In this document: one piece after another, positions 1-8,282 of the stretch
How positions within the stretch are numbered: position 1 is the stretch's first letter
Layout: every line of letters begins with the position of its first letter
Source: Nocardia yamanashiensis NBRC 100130
Lineage (GTDB): Bacteria > Actinomycetota > Actinomycetes > Mycobacteriales > Mycobacteriaceae
NCBI RefSeq assembly: GCF_001613325.1
Contig: NZ_BDCD01000019.1
Span: 62,001 to 126,000, forward strand
Direction: 5' to 3'
DNA length: 64,000 nucleotides
Translations under genes and position numbers: made by a program
The notes under the pieces: model-generated
Databases searched by the model: none
Told to the model about the DNA's origin: nothing
Seen by the model: only the letters and a program-made list of their open reading frames with translations

Positions 1-354
1 GCCCCGATCGGCGAACTCCCGGAAGGCGATATCCGCCGCACCATGCCGCGTTTCACCGGCGACAACGCGGACCGCAACGCCGCCCTCCTGGCCCCGCTCC
101 GGGCGATCGCCGAAGCCCGCGGCCTCACCCCGGCCCAGGTGGCACTGGCCTGGGTGCACGCCCGCTCGGCCGTGCACGGACTGCCCGTCGTGCCGATCCC
201 CGGCACCCGCAGCCGGACCCGGGTGGCGGAGAACATCGCGGCCGCGACGGTGGAACTCACCGCCGATGAGCTGGCCACCCTCGAACCGATCGCCGGCCAG
301 GTCGCCGGAAACCGCTACGCGGACATGAACTTCACCGCGGTCGGTCGCGAATAA
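1..354 (+). CDS. aldo/keto reductase, C-terminal part (5' end outside window)
   Basis: The reading frame is open from the first base, so only the last 117 residues are visible. They match the C-terminal third of an aldo/keto reductase (TIM-barrel NADPH oxidoreductase): the helix 'LTPAQVALAWVHA', the cofactor-phosphate-binding stretch 'VVPIPGTRSRTRVAENI', and the closing 'LTADELATLEPI'. The catalytic Asp, Tyr, Lys and His lie upstream and cannot be checked. The substrate is unknown. A strong hairpin terminator follows at 363-403 and is shared with the convergent dioxygenase gene. Confidence 0.85.
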   Translation, partial: APIGELPEGDIRRTMPRFTGDNADRNAALLAPLRAIAEARGLTPAQVALAWVHARSAVHGLPVVPIPGTRSRTRVAENIAAATVELTADELATLEPIAGQVAGNRYADMNFTAVGRE

Positions 355-362
355 CACAGTCC

Positions 363-403
363 CCCTCGTCATCCCGGCATGCTTTCAGCCGGGATGACGA
401 GGG
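363..403. terminator. bidirectional hairpin terminator
   Basis: A perfect 16-bp stem (363-378 with 388-403) and a 9-base loop lie between two convergent genes, 9 bp after the reductase stop and 7 bp before the dioxygenase stop. There is no long T-tract, which is usual for actinobacterial terminators. Confidence 0.8.
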
Positions 404-409
404 TGCGGT

Positions 410-1210
410 TCAGCCCAGTTGGATGGAGCGCTTCGCGAGGCCGAGCCAGAAGCCCTCGATCGGGGTGCGCTGCGCATGCAGGTCGGATTCACCGGCGCCG
501 AGGGTGACGAACAACGGGGCGAAATGTTCGATGCGCGGGTGCGCACGCAGCGCGGCCGGGGCGGTGTGGCGGAAGTTCAGCAGGGCGTCGATATCGCCCG
601 CGCGCAACACTTCCCGGCCCCAGTCGTCGAATTCGCGGGACCAGCCCGGGGCCTCGTCCGGGGCCGCGCCGAAGTCGGCTTCGCGGAGATTGTGGGTGAA
701 GAAGCCGCTGCCGACGATCAATACGCCCTCGTCGCGGAGCGGAGCGAGGCGGCGGCCGAGGTCGTAGAGGCCGACCGGATCCAGGGTGGGCAGGGAGATC
801 TGGAGGACCGGGATATCGGCGTCGGGGTACATCTCGACCAGGGGGACGTAGGCGCCGTGGTCGAGGCCGCGGTCCGGGGCATCGTGCACCTCGTGACCCG
901 GACGGGCAAGCAGGGCACGGACTTTCGCGGCCAGTTCGGGCGCGCCGGGGGCGGCGTATTGCACCTGGTAGTAGTGCTCGGGGAAGCCCCAGAAGTCGTA
1001 GACCAGCGGCACGGTGGTGGTCGCGCCGAGCGTGACCGGCGCGTCCTCCCAGTGCGCGGAGACCATGAGAATGGCTGTGGGTCTGGGCAATTCGGCCGAC
1101 CAGGCGGCGAGCTGCCCCGGCCAGACCGGATCGTCGGCCAGGGGCGGCGCGCCGTGGCTCAGGTACAGCACCGGCATACGCGCCGGATCACGAGTCACTG
1201 TGTCGGACAT
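410..1210 (-). CDS. LigB / 4,5-DOPA-type extradiol ring-cleavage dioxygenase
   Basis: 266 residues, the normal length for the class III extradiol dioxygenase (DODA/LigB) family. These cytosolic metal enzymes open catecholic rings with O2. Visible motifs are the N-terminal 'LYLSHGAPPLADDPV', 'MVSAHWE', 'DHGAYVPLVEMYP' and 'GSGFFTHNL', whose histidines are the expected metal and acid/base residues. The start at 1210 (ATG, MSDTVTRD) was chosen because it lies 50 bp after the ribA stop; longer upstream readings overlap ribA in another frame. It is probably the second gene of a ribA operon. The true substrate cannot be read from the sequence, and bacterial members are often of unknown physiological role. 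Confidence 0.85.
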   Translation of the reverse strand: MSDTVTRDPARMPVLYLSHGAPPLADDPVWPGQLAAWSAELPRPTAILMVSAHWEDAPVTLGATTTVPLVYDFWGFPEHYYQVQYAAPGAPELAAKVRALLARPGHEVHDAPDRGLDHGAYVPLVEMYPDADIPVLQISLPTLDPVGLYDLGRRLAPLRDEGVLIVGSGFFTHNLREADFGAAPDEAPGWSREFDDWGREVLRAGDIDALLNFRHTAPAALRAHPRIEHFAPLFVTLGAGESDLHAQRTPIEGFWLGLAKRSIQLG

Positions 1211-1260
1211 GGATTTTCCTTCCGGTCGGCGATGCCGCGCCACGGGATCGGGGCGAGTGA

Positions 1261-1902
1261 TCAGCCCGCCAGGGTGATGGTGTGCCCGGTGTGCTCGACC
1301 TTCGCCCGCAGATAGCGGAGATTCGAGGCGTTGACGTGCACGCCGGTCGGGACGGTGGCGCGCACGGTCACGCCGAGCGCGTCCAGCTGCCGCCCCTTGT
1401 CCGGATTGTTGGTCAGCAAATCGAGGGCGTCGATGCCGAGCGCGCCCAGCATCTGCGCGGCAGCCGTGTAATCGCGGGCGTCCTCGGGCAGTCCGAGCGC
1501 GGTATTGGCCGCGTAGGTGTCGAGACCGGAATCCTGCAGCGCGTAGGCGTCGAGCTTGTTGTACAGCCCGATATCGCGGCCCTCCTGACGCAGGTAGAGC
1601 AGCACGCCGCCGGTCTCGGCGATGCGCTCCACGGCTTCCCGCAATTGCGGACCGCAATCGCAGCGGGCCGAACCGAAGACATCGCCGGTGAGGCATTCCG
1701 AATGCAGCCGCACCAGCGGCGCATTCGCACCCGGCGCGCGGAAGTCGCCGGGTTCGCCGAGGATGAGGGCGAGATGCTCGCGCCCGTCGCTCAGCCCGTC
1801 GAAGGTGACCGCCTCGGCGGCGGTCGAGTAGCCGTCGGCGAAGGTCAGCGGGATCCGCACGCGGGTGCGGACGCTCGCACTGACGATGCTCGTGGTGCTC
1901 AT
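1261..1902 (-). CDS. ribA: GTP cyclohydrolase II
   Basis: 213 residues. The enzyme opens GTP to 2,5-diamino-6-ribosylamino-pyrimidinone phosphate, the first step of riboflavin synthesis. The zinc triad is visible as C-x10-C-x-C in 'ECLTGDVFGSARCDC', followed by 'LYLRQEGRDIGLYNK' and the GTP-binding 'LLTNNPDK'. It is a stand-alone RibA without the RibB (DHBP synthase) half common in actinobacteria, so it may be an accessory copy. The start is ATG at 1902; an upstream in-frame start at 1950 is less likely because it adds residues absent from the family. It is transcribed with the dioxygenase and diverges from a MarR regulator that may control both. Confidence 0.9.
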   Translation of the reverse strand: MSTTSIVSASVRTRVRIPLTFADGYSTAAEAVTFDGLSDGREHLALILGEPGDFRAPGANAPLVRLHSECLTGDVFGSARCDCGPQLREAVERIAETGGVLLYLRQEGRDIGLYNKLDAYALQDSGLDTYAANTALGLPEDARDYTAAAQMLGALGIDALDLLTNNPDKGRQLDALGVTVRATVPTGVHVNASNLRYLRAKVEHTGHTITLAG

Positions 1903-2000
1903 GGCTGCTCCATGGGTCTCTGGGGACGCGTTCCGATCAACCAGAACCACCCCCGGCGGCCGGTTATTCCAATTCGAACAATCGGCGTTAACCTGGACTT

Positions 2001-2459
2001 ATGACCCCGCGATGGCTGAACGACGAGGAGCGCCGGGCCTGGCTGGCGTTTCTCGGCGCGGCCGGCCTGCTGAATCGGCGGCTGGATCAGCAGCTGGAGC
2101 GGGACGCGGGGCTCTCGCACGTGCAGTACGAGATCCTGGTGCGGCTGAGCGAGGCGCCCGACGGCGAGCTGCGCATGACCGAGCTGGCGGCGGCGCTGCT
2201 GGACGCCAAGAGCAAGCTCACCTATCAGATCGATAGGCTGGAAAAGGCCGGGTTCGTGCACCGGCGGTCCTGCCCCAGCGATCTGCGCGCGGTGTACGCG
2301 AAGCTGACCCCCGCCGGGCGGCGCAAGCTCGAGGAAGCCGCGCCGGGGCATGTGGCGCTGGTGCGGGAACTCTTCGCCGATGTACTCACCCCCGAGCAAA
2401 TCACCGCTATCGCCACGGGGCTGGGTGAAGTGAACCGGCGGCTACGCGATCCCGAATAG
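2001..2459 (+). CDS. MarR-family transcriptional regulator
   Basis: 152 residues with the MarR winged-helix fold: dimer helix at the N-terminus, 'LSHVQYEILVRLSEAP', recognition region 'RMTELAAALLDAKSKLTYQ', and wing 'RRSCPSDLRAVYAKLT'. MarR dimers usually repress neighbouring genes and release DNA on binding small phenolic or oxidised ligands. It lies divergent to ribA-dioxygenase (98 bp between starts) and upstream of the AhpD-GNAT-pirin operon, so either set could be its target. No clear operator palindrome was found in 1903-2000. Confidence 0.9.
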   Translation: MTPRWLNDEERRAWLAFLGAAGLLNRRLDQQLERDAGLSHVQYEILVRLSEAPDGELRMTELAAALLDAKSKLTYQIDRLEKAGFVHRRSCPSDLRAVYAKLTPAGRRKLEEAAPGHVALVRELFADVLTPEQITAIATGLGEVNRRLRDPE

Positions 2460-2535
2460 CGTGGAACGGTTTCTCGCACCGCAATTCTCAGACTGGACGG
2501 CAGGTTTAACTTTGAACGCTTACGATGCCAGCACT

Positions 2536-3018
2536 ATGCAGTCCGTAGTAGCTCACGATCGAGTCTGGCTCGACAAGCAGACGCCCACGGCCTTCCACGC
2601 CCTGAACGCGGTCGCGCTCGCGGTGCGCAATGCCGCCGCCGCGGCCGATTTGGGCCGGGCGGTCATGGAACTGGTGAATGTCCGCGTCTCCCAGCTCAAT
2701 CGCTGCGCCTACTGCCTGGATCTGCATGCGCGCTACGCGCTCGAAGCCGGAGTCACCGCCCAGCAACTGGCGGTTCTGGACGCGTGGCGACGCAGCCCCT
2801 ACTTGTTCACAGAACAGGAACGCGCGGCGCTGAGCCTCGCCGAAACGGTGAATTCGCTGCCGGACGACGAGATGGCCGATGGTGAGTATGCTGCTGCGCG
2901 GCAACATTTGTCGGATGACCAGATTTCGGTTTTGATCTGGGCCGCGACCACGATCGGCGCGTTCAACCGTGTGTCGATCATGAGCAAACATCCGGTGCGG
3001 GTGCGGAAGGAGAACTGA
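2536..3018 (+). CDS. AhpD-like carboxymuconolactone decarboxylase family protein
   Basis: 160 residues. The family signature is present: C57-x2-C60-x3-H64 in 'NRCAYCLDLHARYALEAG', the redox-active CxxC and proton-relay His of alkylhydroperoxidase AhpD. Such proteins reduce peroxides through lipoyl partners, or act as small oxidoreductases of unknown substrate. ATG 2536 was preferred over GTG 2461, because the extra 25 residues run into the MarR stop region and do not resemble the family. It is three bases upstream of the GNAT gene and is the first gene of a three-gene operon. Confidence 0.85.
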   Translation: MQSVVAHDRVWLDKQTPTAFHALNAVALAVRNAAAAADLGRAVMELVNVRVSQLNRCAYCLDLHARYALEAGVTAQQLAVLDAWRRSPYLFTEQERAALSLAETVNSLPDDEMADGEYAAARQHLSDDQISVLIWAATTIGAFNRVSIMSKHPVRVRKEN

Positions 3019-3021
3019 ACA

Positions 3022-3333
3022 ATGAGCGAACAGGCCGTGGCGGCTGCTGTCGTTCGTAATGACGCGCAACACCGGTACGAGGTGTGGTACGGGAGCTCGC
3101 TCGCCGGTTTCACCGAATACCGCGAGCGCGACAACGACACCGTGTTCATCCATACCGAGGTGGACGGCGAATTCAGCGGCAAGGGGCTCGGCAATCTGCT
3201 CGCCCAGGAGGCGATCACCGATGTGATCGCGCGCGGCAATGTCATCGTGCCGCGCTGCCCGTTCATCAAGGGCTGGCTCGACAAGCATCCGGAATACGAC
3301 GAGCACGTCGTCGGAAAGGGCATCAAACGATGA
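3022..3333 (+). CDS. short GNAT (YjdJ-type) N-acetyltransferase
   Basis: 103 residues, a minimal GNAT domain of the YjdJ/GTLF3B-like type that acetylates small molecules or protein amino groups using acetyl-CoA. The acetyl-CoA-binding loop is 'FSGKGLGNLL', and the C-terminus holds the typical 'PRCPFIKGWLDKHPEY' segment. Start ATG 3022 follows the AhpD-like stop by three bases. Its stop overlaps the pirin start (ATGA), so the three proteins are translationally coupled. The natural substrate is unknown. Confidence 0.85.
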   Translation: MSEQAVAAAVVRNDAQHRYEVWYGSSLAGFTEYRERDNDTVFIHTEVDGEFSGKGLGNLLAQEAITDVIARGNVIVPRCPFIKGWLDKHPEYDEHVVGKGIKR

Positions 3334-4301
3334 GCGATCTGGAGCCGAATCCGGAGGAGACGCGCTGCGAATGCTCCGGCCGGCCGGGACCGCGCGCGGA
3401 TTTCCATCCGGCGCGCGAGGTACCGCTCGGCGGCGTCCGCGGGGTCACCGTGCACCGCTCGCTGCCGCAACGCGATCTGCCGACGGTGGGCGCGTGGTGC
3501 TTCCTGGACCAGTTCGGCTCCAGCGGGCCGACCACGCCCGAGGGTCATGACATCGACCCGCATCCGCACATCGGATTGCAAACCGTCACTTGGCCTTTGG
3601 ACGGCCGGATCCGGCATCGCGACAGCGTCGGCTCGGATATCGAGATCGTCCCCGGCCAGCTGAACCTGATGACCTCGGGCCAGGGCATCGCGCATTCGGA
3701 GTACCGGGTCCCCGGCAATCCGAACGGCGCGGGCCTGCAGCTCTGGATCGCCCTGCCCGATGAAAGACGCACGGTGGCACCGCATTTCGAGCAGCACAAG
3801 GACCTCCCCGTCCTCGAACTGCCCGGCCTGCGCGCCACCGTCCTGATCGGCACGCTCGGCGACGCCACCTCGGCGGCCACCGCCTACACCCCGATCGTCG
3901 GCGCGGACCTCATCGTCGACGCCGGCGCGCAGGTGACCCTCCCGGTCCGCCCCGACTTCGAATACGCGGTCCTGGTGGTGAGCGGCGACCTGACCGTCGC
4001 CGGCCTCGACGCACAATCGGACGGCCTGCTCTACCTCGGCAGCGACCGCACCGACCTGACACTGACCAGCACCGCCGGCGCCCAGGTCCTGCTGCTCGGC
4101 GGCGAACCGTTCGGCGAGGACCTGGTCATGTGGTGGAACTTCGTGGCGCGCAGCCACGAGGAGATCGAAGCCGCCCGCAACGACTGGGAGAACCACGATC
4201 TCACCCGATTCCCCGACATCGCCGGGCACACCCCCGACCAACGCATCCCCGCGCCACCCCTGCCGGGCCTGCACCTGAAGCCGCGCAAACGCAAGTTCTG
4301 A
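3330..4301 (+). CDS. pirin family protein (cupin)
   Basis: 323 residues, a two-cupin pirin. The iron-binding residues of the N-terminal cupin are visible: H-x-H in 'DPHPHIGLQTVTW' and H-x-E in 'GQGIAHSEYR'. Bacterial pirins are reported as quercetinase-like dioxygenases or as regulators of central metabolism; the sequence does not decide which. ATG 3330 overlaps the GNAT stop. The C-terminus carries 'LLLGGEPFGEDLVMWWNFV', typical of the family. A strong hairpin follows at 4323-4353. Confidence 0.9.
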   Translation: MSDLEPNPEETRCECSGRPGPRADFHPAREVPLGGVRGVTVHRSLPQRDLPTVGAWCFLDQFGSSGPTTPEGHDIDPHPHIGLQTVTWPLDGRIRHRDSVGSDIEIVPGQLNLMTSGQGIAHSEYRVPGNPNGAGLQLWIALPDERRTVAPHFEQHKDLPVLELPGLRATVLIGTLGDATSAATAYTPIVGADLIVDAGAQVTLPVRPDFEYAVLVVSGDLTVAGLDAQSDGLLYLGSDRTDLTLTSTAGAQVLLLGGEPFGEDLVMWWNFVARSHEEIEAARNDWENHDLTRFPDIAGHTPDQRIPAPPLPGLHLKPRKRKF

Positions 4302-4322
4302 TTGCGGCGCAACAGTTTTCGC

Positions 4323-4353
4323 ACGGCCCCGAACCATTCCGGTTCGGGGCCGT
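4323..4353. terminator. bidirectional hairpin terminator
   Basis: A perfect 13-bp stem (4323-4335 with 4341-4353) and a 5-base loop sit between the convergent pirin and TetR genes. On the minus strand it abuts the TetR stop at 4356. Confidence 0.75.
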
Positions 4354-4355
4354 TC

Positions 4356-4994
4356 TCATGCCCGCGGCGCGTAGTGCCCCACCAGCATGTCCACGCCATT
4401 GACGATGAGCTTGTCGGTCATGGCCTTGGAGAGCCCCGTCCGATAGGCGTCGCGCACCAGATGCGGGTACAGCACCAGGCTGTAGAACTGCACGATCGCC
4501 AGGTCCACGTCCGGGATCTCCAGATCGCCGCGTTCCGAGAGCGCTTCGAACGCCTTGACCAGGATGGGCTGGCTGGCCCCCGGCCCGGCGGCCTCCCAGG
4601 CCTCGGCCAACTGCGGGAAGCGATTCCGCTCGGCCACCACCAGGCGGCGCAGGGACGTGACCGCCGGATCGGTCAGCCCGCGCACCCAGGCCCGGGCCAT
4701 GCGGGTCAGGCATTCGCGGGCGTGTGCACCCTTGCCGACGCTCTGCTCGGCGGCGGCGTGCGCGTCGGCCAGCGCCTCCCGTAGCGCGTCGCCGACGACC
4801 GCCACGAAGAGCTCTTCCTTGCTGCCGAAATGGTTGTAGATGGTCACCTTCGAGACATTGGCCGCGGCGGCGATGGCGTCGATGCCGGCCGCGTAACCGT
4901 CGGTCAGGAAGATCTCGCGCGCGGATTCCAGGATGGCCTGGCGTTTGCGTTCGGCGCGCTCCCCCTGGGGTGCGCGGGTTCCTGGTGGCGTCAT
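4356..4994 (-). CDS. TetR/AcrR-family transcriptional regulator
   Basis: 212 residues. The N-terminal TetR DNA-binding domain is complete: 'ILESAREIFLTDGYAAGID', then 'IAAAANVSKVTIYNHFGSK'. The C-terminal ligand domain resembles the TetR_C_33/AefR-like type. Start ATG 4994 (MTPPGTR) leaves a 34-bp gap to the divergent RidA-family gene, the likely regulated neighbour. The ligand is unknown. Confidence 0.9.
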   Translation of the reverse strand: MTPPGTRAPQGERAERKRQAILESAREIFLTDGYAAGIDAIAAAANVSKVTIYNHFGSKEELFVAVVGDALREALADAHAAAEQSVGKGAHARECLTRMARAWVRGLTDPAVTSLRRLVVAERNRFPQLAEAWEAAGPGASQPILVKAFEALSERGDLEIPDVDLAIVQFYSLVLYPHLVRDAYRTGLSKAMTDKLIVNGVDMLVGHYAPRA

Positions 4995-5028
4995 GGGCCT
5001 CAGTTCGGAGCGAAAGATGAGGAACCCC

Positions 5029-5448
5029 ATGACCATTCGGACCGCCACCCAGCCGACCACCGCCGACGTGCTCTCCTTCGGGGTGCCGTGGGAGCAGAGC
5101 TACGGGTACGCCCAGGCCCGCCGCAGCGGCGACCTGGTCTACGTCTCCGGGCAGCTCTCCCACGACGCGGACGGCAACTTCGTCGGTGCGGGCGACTTCG
5201 AACTCCAGGTGCGCACCAGCTTCGCCAACCTGGACCGGGTGCTCGCGCACTACGGCGCGACCCGGGAACAGATCGTGGAGACCACCGTGCTGATCCGTGA
5301 ACTGCGCGCCAATTGGGACACCGCCGCCCGGCTGCACGCCGAATACTTCGGCGATCATCGCCCCGCCAGCACCGCCATGGGCGTCACCGATCTGGCCGTG
5401 CCGGATCAGCTCATCGAGATCGCCGCCATCGTGCGGCTCGCCGACTGA
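5029..5448 (+). CDS. RidA-family (YjgF/UK114) protein
   Basis: 139 residues. RidA-like trimers hydrolyse reactive enamine/imine intermediates or process other small amines. Supporting stretches are 'RSGDLVYVSGQLSHDADG', 'QVRTSFANLDRVLAHYG' and the C-terminal 'TDLAVPDQLIEIAAIV'. ATG 5029 was chosen; an ATG at 5017 in the same frame would add four residues and cannot be excluded. It is divergent from the TetR gene and so probably controlled by it. Confidence 0.85.
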   Translation: MTIRTATQPTTADVLSFGVPWEQSYGYAQARRSGDLVYVSGQLSHDADGNFVGAGDFELQVRTSFANLDRVLAHYGATREQIVETTVLIRELRANWDTAARLHAEYFGDHRPASTAMGVTDLAVPDQLIEIAAIVRLAD

Positions 5449-5509
5449 GTCCGAAACCCGCTCCCCCGCTAGGCATTACCGAGTTCCGCAGAGAATCGAC
5501 ATCCAGCTC

Positions 5510-7168
5510 ATGAAGCGCCTCGTATCCGGCCGGACGCACCCGTCCGACCGCACCCTCACCGCCATCGTCCTCGCCGTGCTCGCACTCGCGGCGGCCCTGC
5601 TCGTCGCCGCGTGCTCCGCGGTGCGGCCCGCCGACCACACCGGACCGGCCCTGCCCGATACCGTCGGCATCGATACCGGCAAGGTGCAAGGCAACGGCGA
5701 CAACGGTTCCCGGCTGTTCCAGGGGATTCCGTACGCGGCCGCCCCGGTCGGCGCGCTGCGCTGGCAACCGCCCGCGGCCGCCGCGAACTGGGACGGCGTC
5801 CGCGATGCCACCCGGCCGGGCGCGCGCTGCCCGCAGGCGGCCACCGGGCACGGACTGCTACCGGTGGACCTGGCGGGGACGGCGACCGAGCCGGTCGCCG
5901 AGGATTGCCTGTTCCTGAATGTCCGCACGCCGGCGAGCAGCGCGGAGGACCGGCTGCCGGTGCTGGTGTGGATCCACGGCGGCTCGTTCACCGGCGGCAG
6001 CGGCTCGGCATACGACGCGAAACGGCTTGCGGCGCAGGGCATCGTGGTGGTGACCGTCAACTATCGGCTGGGCACGCTCGGATTCCTGGCGCATCCGGCG
6101 GTGGATGCCGACGGGAGCGGCGGCGACTACGGGCTGCTCGATCAGCAGGCGGCGCTGCGGTGGGTGCAGCGCAATATCGGGGCGTTCGGCGGGGATCCCG
6201 CCCAGGTGACCATCGCCGGGGAGTCGGCGGGCGGTATCTCGGTGTGCGGGCATCTCGCCGCGCCCGGATCGGCCGGACTGTTCCGCTCCGCGGTGCTCGA
6301 AAGCGGAGCCTGTGACGCCACCGTCCCGGCCACGACCGCCCGCCGCAGCAGCCTCGAATACGCGGCCGCGCTGGGCTGCGCCGATCCCGGTACCGCCGCC
6401 GCCTGCCTGCGCGCTCTGCCCGCCGAACGGCTTGTCGCCCAGCCGGTTTCCTACCCCATCACCCTCGGGCACATCGCCTACGGCAACGGGCCCTGGCTGG
6501 TTTCCGGCGGATCGGCCCTGCCCGAAAATCCCGCCGACGCCATCCGCGCCGGCCGGGCCGCACGGGTCCCGGTCCTCAGCGGCACCACCCGGGACGAAAT
6601 GCGGATGGCCGTCTACCTCGGGTTCGAGACCCAGGGCAAAACCATCGGGGCCGAGAACTACGAAGCGGTGCTGGCAGCGGTCGGCGGCGATCCCGCCCAG
6701 GTCCGGCGCGAATACCCGGTCGGGCAATACCCCTCCCCCACCAGCGGTTTCGCTGCCGCCATGACCGATGCCTGGGTGTGCGACGTCAACTCCCAGGCCG
6801 ATGCCCGGGCCGCCGCCGCACCCGCCTACACCTTCGAATTCGCCGAGGCCGCACCGTTCCCGCGGAGCACCTCGTTCCCGATGGGCGCCTATCACACCGC
6901 CGAACTGCCCTACCTGTTCGACGTCGCCGACCTGCCCGTCGCCTTCGACGCGCGACAGACCGCGCTGGCGAATCAAGTGGTGAGCTACTGGGCGAACTTC
7001 GTCCGCGCCGGGAATCCCAATGGTGCCGGGCTGCCCGAATGGCCGCGGGCCGGGGAGGGACGGCTGCTGTCGCTCGCGGCCGCCGGGAGCACGGTCAGTG
7101 CGAGCTTCGCCGCCGATCACCATTGCGGATTCTGGGAGCGCCAGCCCCTGCCGGGCGCGAACGGCTGA
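5510..7168 (+). CDS. type B carboxylesterase, predicted lipoprotein
   Basis: 552 residues of the carboxylesterase/para-nitrobenzyl esterase family (alpha/beta hydrolase). The N-terminus has a basic region, a hydrophobic segment and a lipobox ending at C35 ('LLVAAC'), so the enzyme should be anchored outside the membrane. The catalytic Ser239 is in 'AGESAGG'. The oxyanion loop is 'WIHGGSFTGGSG' and the catalytic His462 is in 'MGAYHTAELPYLF'. The N-terminal family motif 'FQGIPYAAAPVGALRW' is intact. Substrates are probably carboxylic or lipid esters. A 12-bp hairpin terminator follows. Confidence 0.9.
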   Translation: MKRLVSGRTHPSDRTLTAIVLAVLALAAALLVAACSAVRPADHTGPALPDTVGIDTGKVQGNGDNGSRLFQGIPYAAAPVGALRWQPPAAAANWDGVRDATRPGARCPQAATGHGLLPVDLAGTATEPVAEDCLFLNVRTPASSAEDRLPVLVWIHGGSFTGGSGSAYDAKRLAAQGIVVVTVNYRLGTLGFLAHPAVDADGSGGDYGLLDQQAALRWVQRNIGAFGGDPAQVTIAGESAGGISVCGHLAAPGSAGLFRSAVLESGACDATVPATTARRSSLEYAAALGCADPGTAAACLRALPAERLVAQPVSYPITLGHIAYGNGPWLVSGGSALPENPADAIRAGRAARVPVLSGTTRDEMRMAVYLGFETQGKTIGAENYEAVLAAVGGDPAQVRREYPVGQYPSPTSGFAAAMTDAWVCDVNSQADARAAAAPAYTFEFAEAAPFPRSTSFPMGAYHTAELPYLFDVADLPVAFDARQTALANQVVSYWANFVRAGNPNGAGLPEWPRAGEGRLLSLAAAGSTVSASFAADHHCGFWERQPLPGANG

Positions 7169-7188
7169 AACCACCCGCACCGCACGAT

Positions 7189-7220
7189 ATTCGGCCCCGG
7201 ACCTGCATCCGGGGCCGAAT
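7189..7220. terminator. bidirectional hairpin terminator
   Basis: A 12-bp stem (7189-7200 with 7209-7220) and an 8-base loop lie between the convergent carboxylesterase and MmyB-like genes. Confidence 0.7.
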
Positions 7221-7237
7221 TCGTCTGTCCGGCAGCA

Positions 7238-8107
7238 CTATCCGGTGGTGAGGGTCTGGGTTCCGATGACGCGCAGCAGGTCCAGTTTGTCTTGGGTGTC
7301 GGTGCCGGGCTTGGGGTAGTAGACCAGGAGGTGGCGGGTGGCGCTGGGGGTGAGGAGGGGCTCGCAGATCAGTTCGAGGAGGCCTACTTCGGGGTGCAGG
7401 ATGCGTTTGTTGTGGCCGGCGCCGGTGCCTACCTCGTGTTCGTTCCACAGGCGCTCGAATTCGGGGCTGGCGGCGCGCAGGCGGGTAACCAGGTCGGTGA
7501 TGTCGGCGTCGCCGGAACGGCGGGCGGCGGTGGCGCGCAGGTCGGCTACGTGCTTGTGGCCCAGTCCTTCCCGGTCCTCGGCGGCGAAGCGCAGGCGCTC
7601 CTCGGGGTGGGTGAACCACAGCCAGGGGATGCAGCGGTCCAGGCCGCGACTCTGGGACAGGTCGCCGGCGATCAGGGTGTGCATGCGGTTCTGGACCAGG
7701 ACCTCGCCGAGATCGGAGATGACGCAGGCGGGGGTGTCGTCCAGTTTGGTGAGCACGTGCAGAATGCCCGGGCCGACGTGACTGTCGCCGCCGCGGGCGG
7801 GCGGCTGCTGGCCGGCCAGGTGGTACAGGTGGTCGCGTTCGCTGTCGGTCAGGCGCAGAGCGCGCGCCAGGGAGGCGAGGACCTGCGTCGACGGGCGCGG
7901 GCCGCGGGCCTGCTCGAGACGGGTGTAATAGTCGGTCGACATGCCCGCGAGCAGGGCCACCTCGTCGCGGCGCAGTCCCGGAGTACGGCGGCGGGTGCCC
8001 GGCGCGAGCCCCACGGCGCCGGGTTGCAGCTGCTCACGGCGACGGCGCAGGAAATCGGCCAGCTCTTCTCGATCCACGACTTCCACTCTGCCGCGCGCGG
8101 GCGGCAC
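7238..8107 (-). CDS. MmyB-like helix-turn-helix transcriptional regulator
   Basis: 289 residues in the common actinobacterial layout: an N-terminal XRE-type HTH ('TPGLRRDEVALLAGMSTDY', then 'YTRLEQARGPRPS') and a C-terminal MmyB ligand-binding domain ('WLWFTHPEERLRF', 'VTRLRAASPEFERLWNEHEV'). MmyB domains bind fatty-acid-like ligands in solved relatives. The start is uncertain: GTG 8107 is used, and in-frame GTG codons just downstream are equally possible. It is divergent from an aldo/keto reductase, which is probably its target. Repeated CCGATA/TATCGG hexamers lie between them. Confidence 0.85.
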   Translation of the reverse strand: MPPARGRVEVVDREELADFLRRRREQLQPGAVGLAPGTRRRTPGLRRDEVALLAGMSTDYYTRLEQARGPRPSTQVLASLARALRLTDSERDHLYHLAGQQPPARGGDSHVGPGILHVLTKLDDTPACVISDLGEVLVQNRMHTLIAGDLSQSRGLDRCIPWLWFTHPEERLRFAAEDREGLGHKHVADLRATAARRSGDADITDLVTRLRAASPEFERLWNEHEVGTGAGHNKRILHPEVGLLELICEPLLTPSATRHLLVYYPKPGTDTQDKLDLLRVIGTQTLTTG

Positions 8108-8117
8108 TATCCAGGTA

Positions 8118-8265
8118 CCGATACTCCCCCTCTGCCCCGTGCCGCGTCACCCGCCGGAACCTGCCGATTTCCACCGGGACGCCCGGAGCCGGCCCGCCCG
8201 CACCCGGGGCCAGCCTGGTATCGGCGATCCCCCGATAGGCGCTCCTCTCCCGATCCGGATATCGG
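8118..8265. promoter_or_regulatory. cluster of CCGATA/TATCGG hexamers in the divergent regulator-reductase gap
   Basis: Hexamers occur at 8118-8123 (CCGATA), 8219-8224 (TATCGG), 8232-8237 (CCGATA) and 8260-8265 (TATCGG). The 8219/8232 pair forms an inverted repeat with a 7-base spacer. Such density in a 175-bp gap is more than expected by chance and suggests an operator for the adjacent MmyB-like regulator. No binding data support it. Confidence 0.35.
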
Positions 8266-8282
8266 CGGCGCAGGCTCGAAGC

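Noticed and set aside
4201..5358. 385-residue minus-strand frame across the TetR and RidA genes
   Set aside because: It runs through two genes in other frames with clear family matches and has an Arg/Gly-rich shadow composition.
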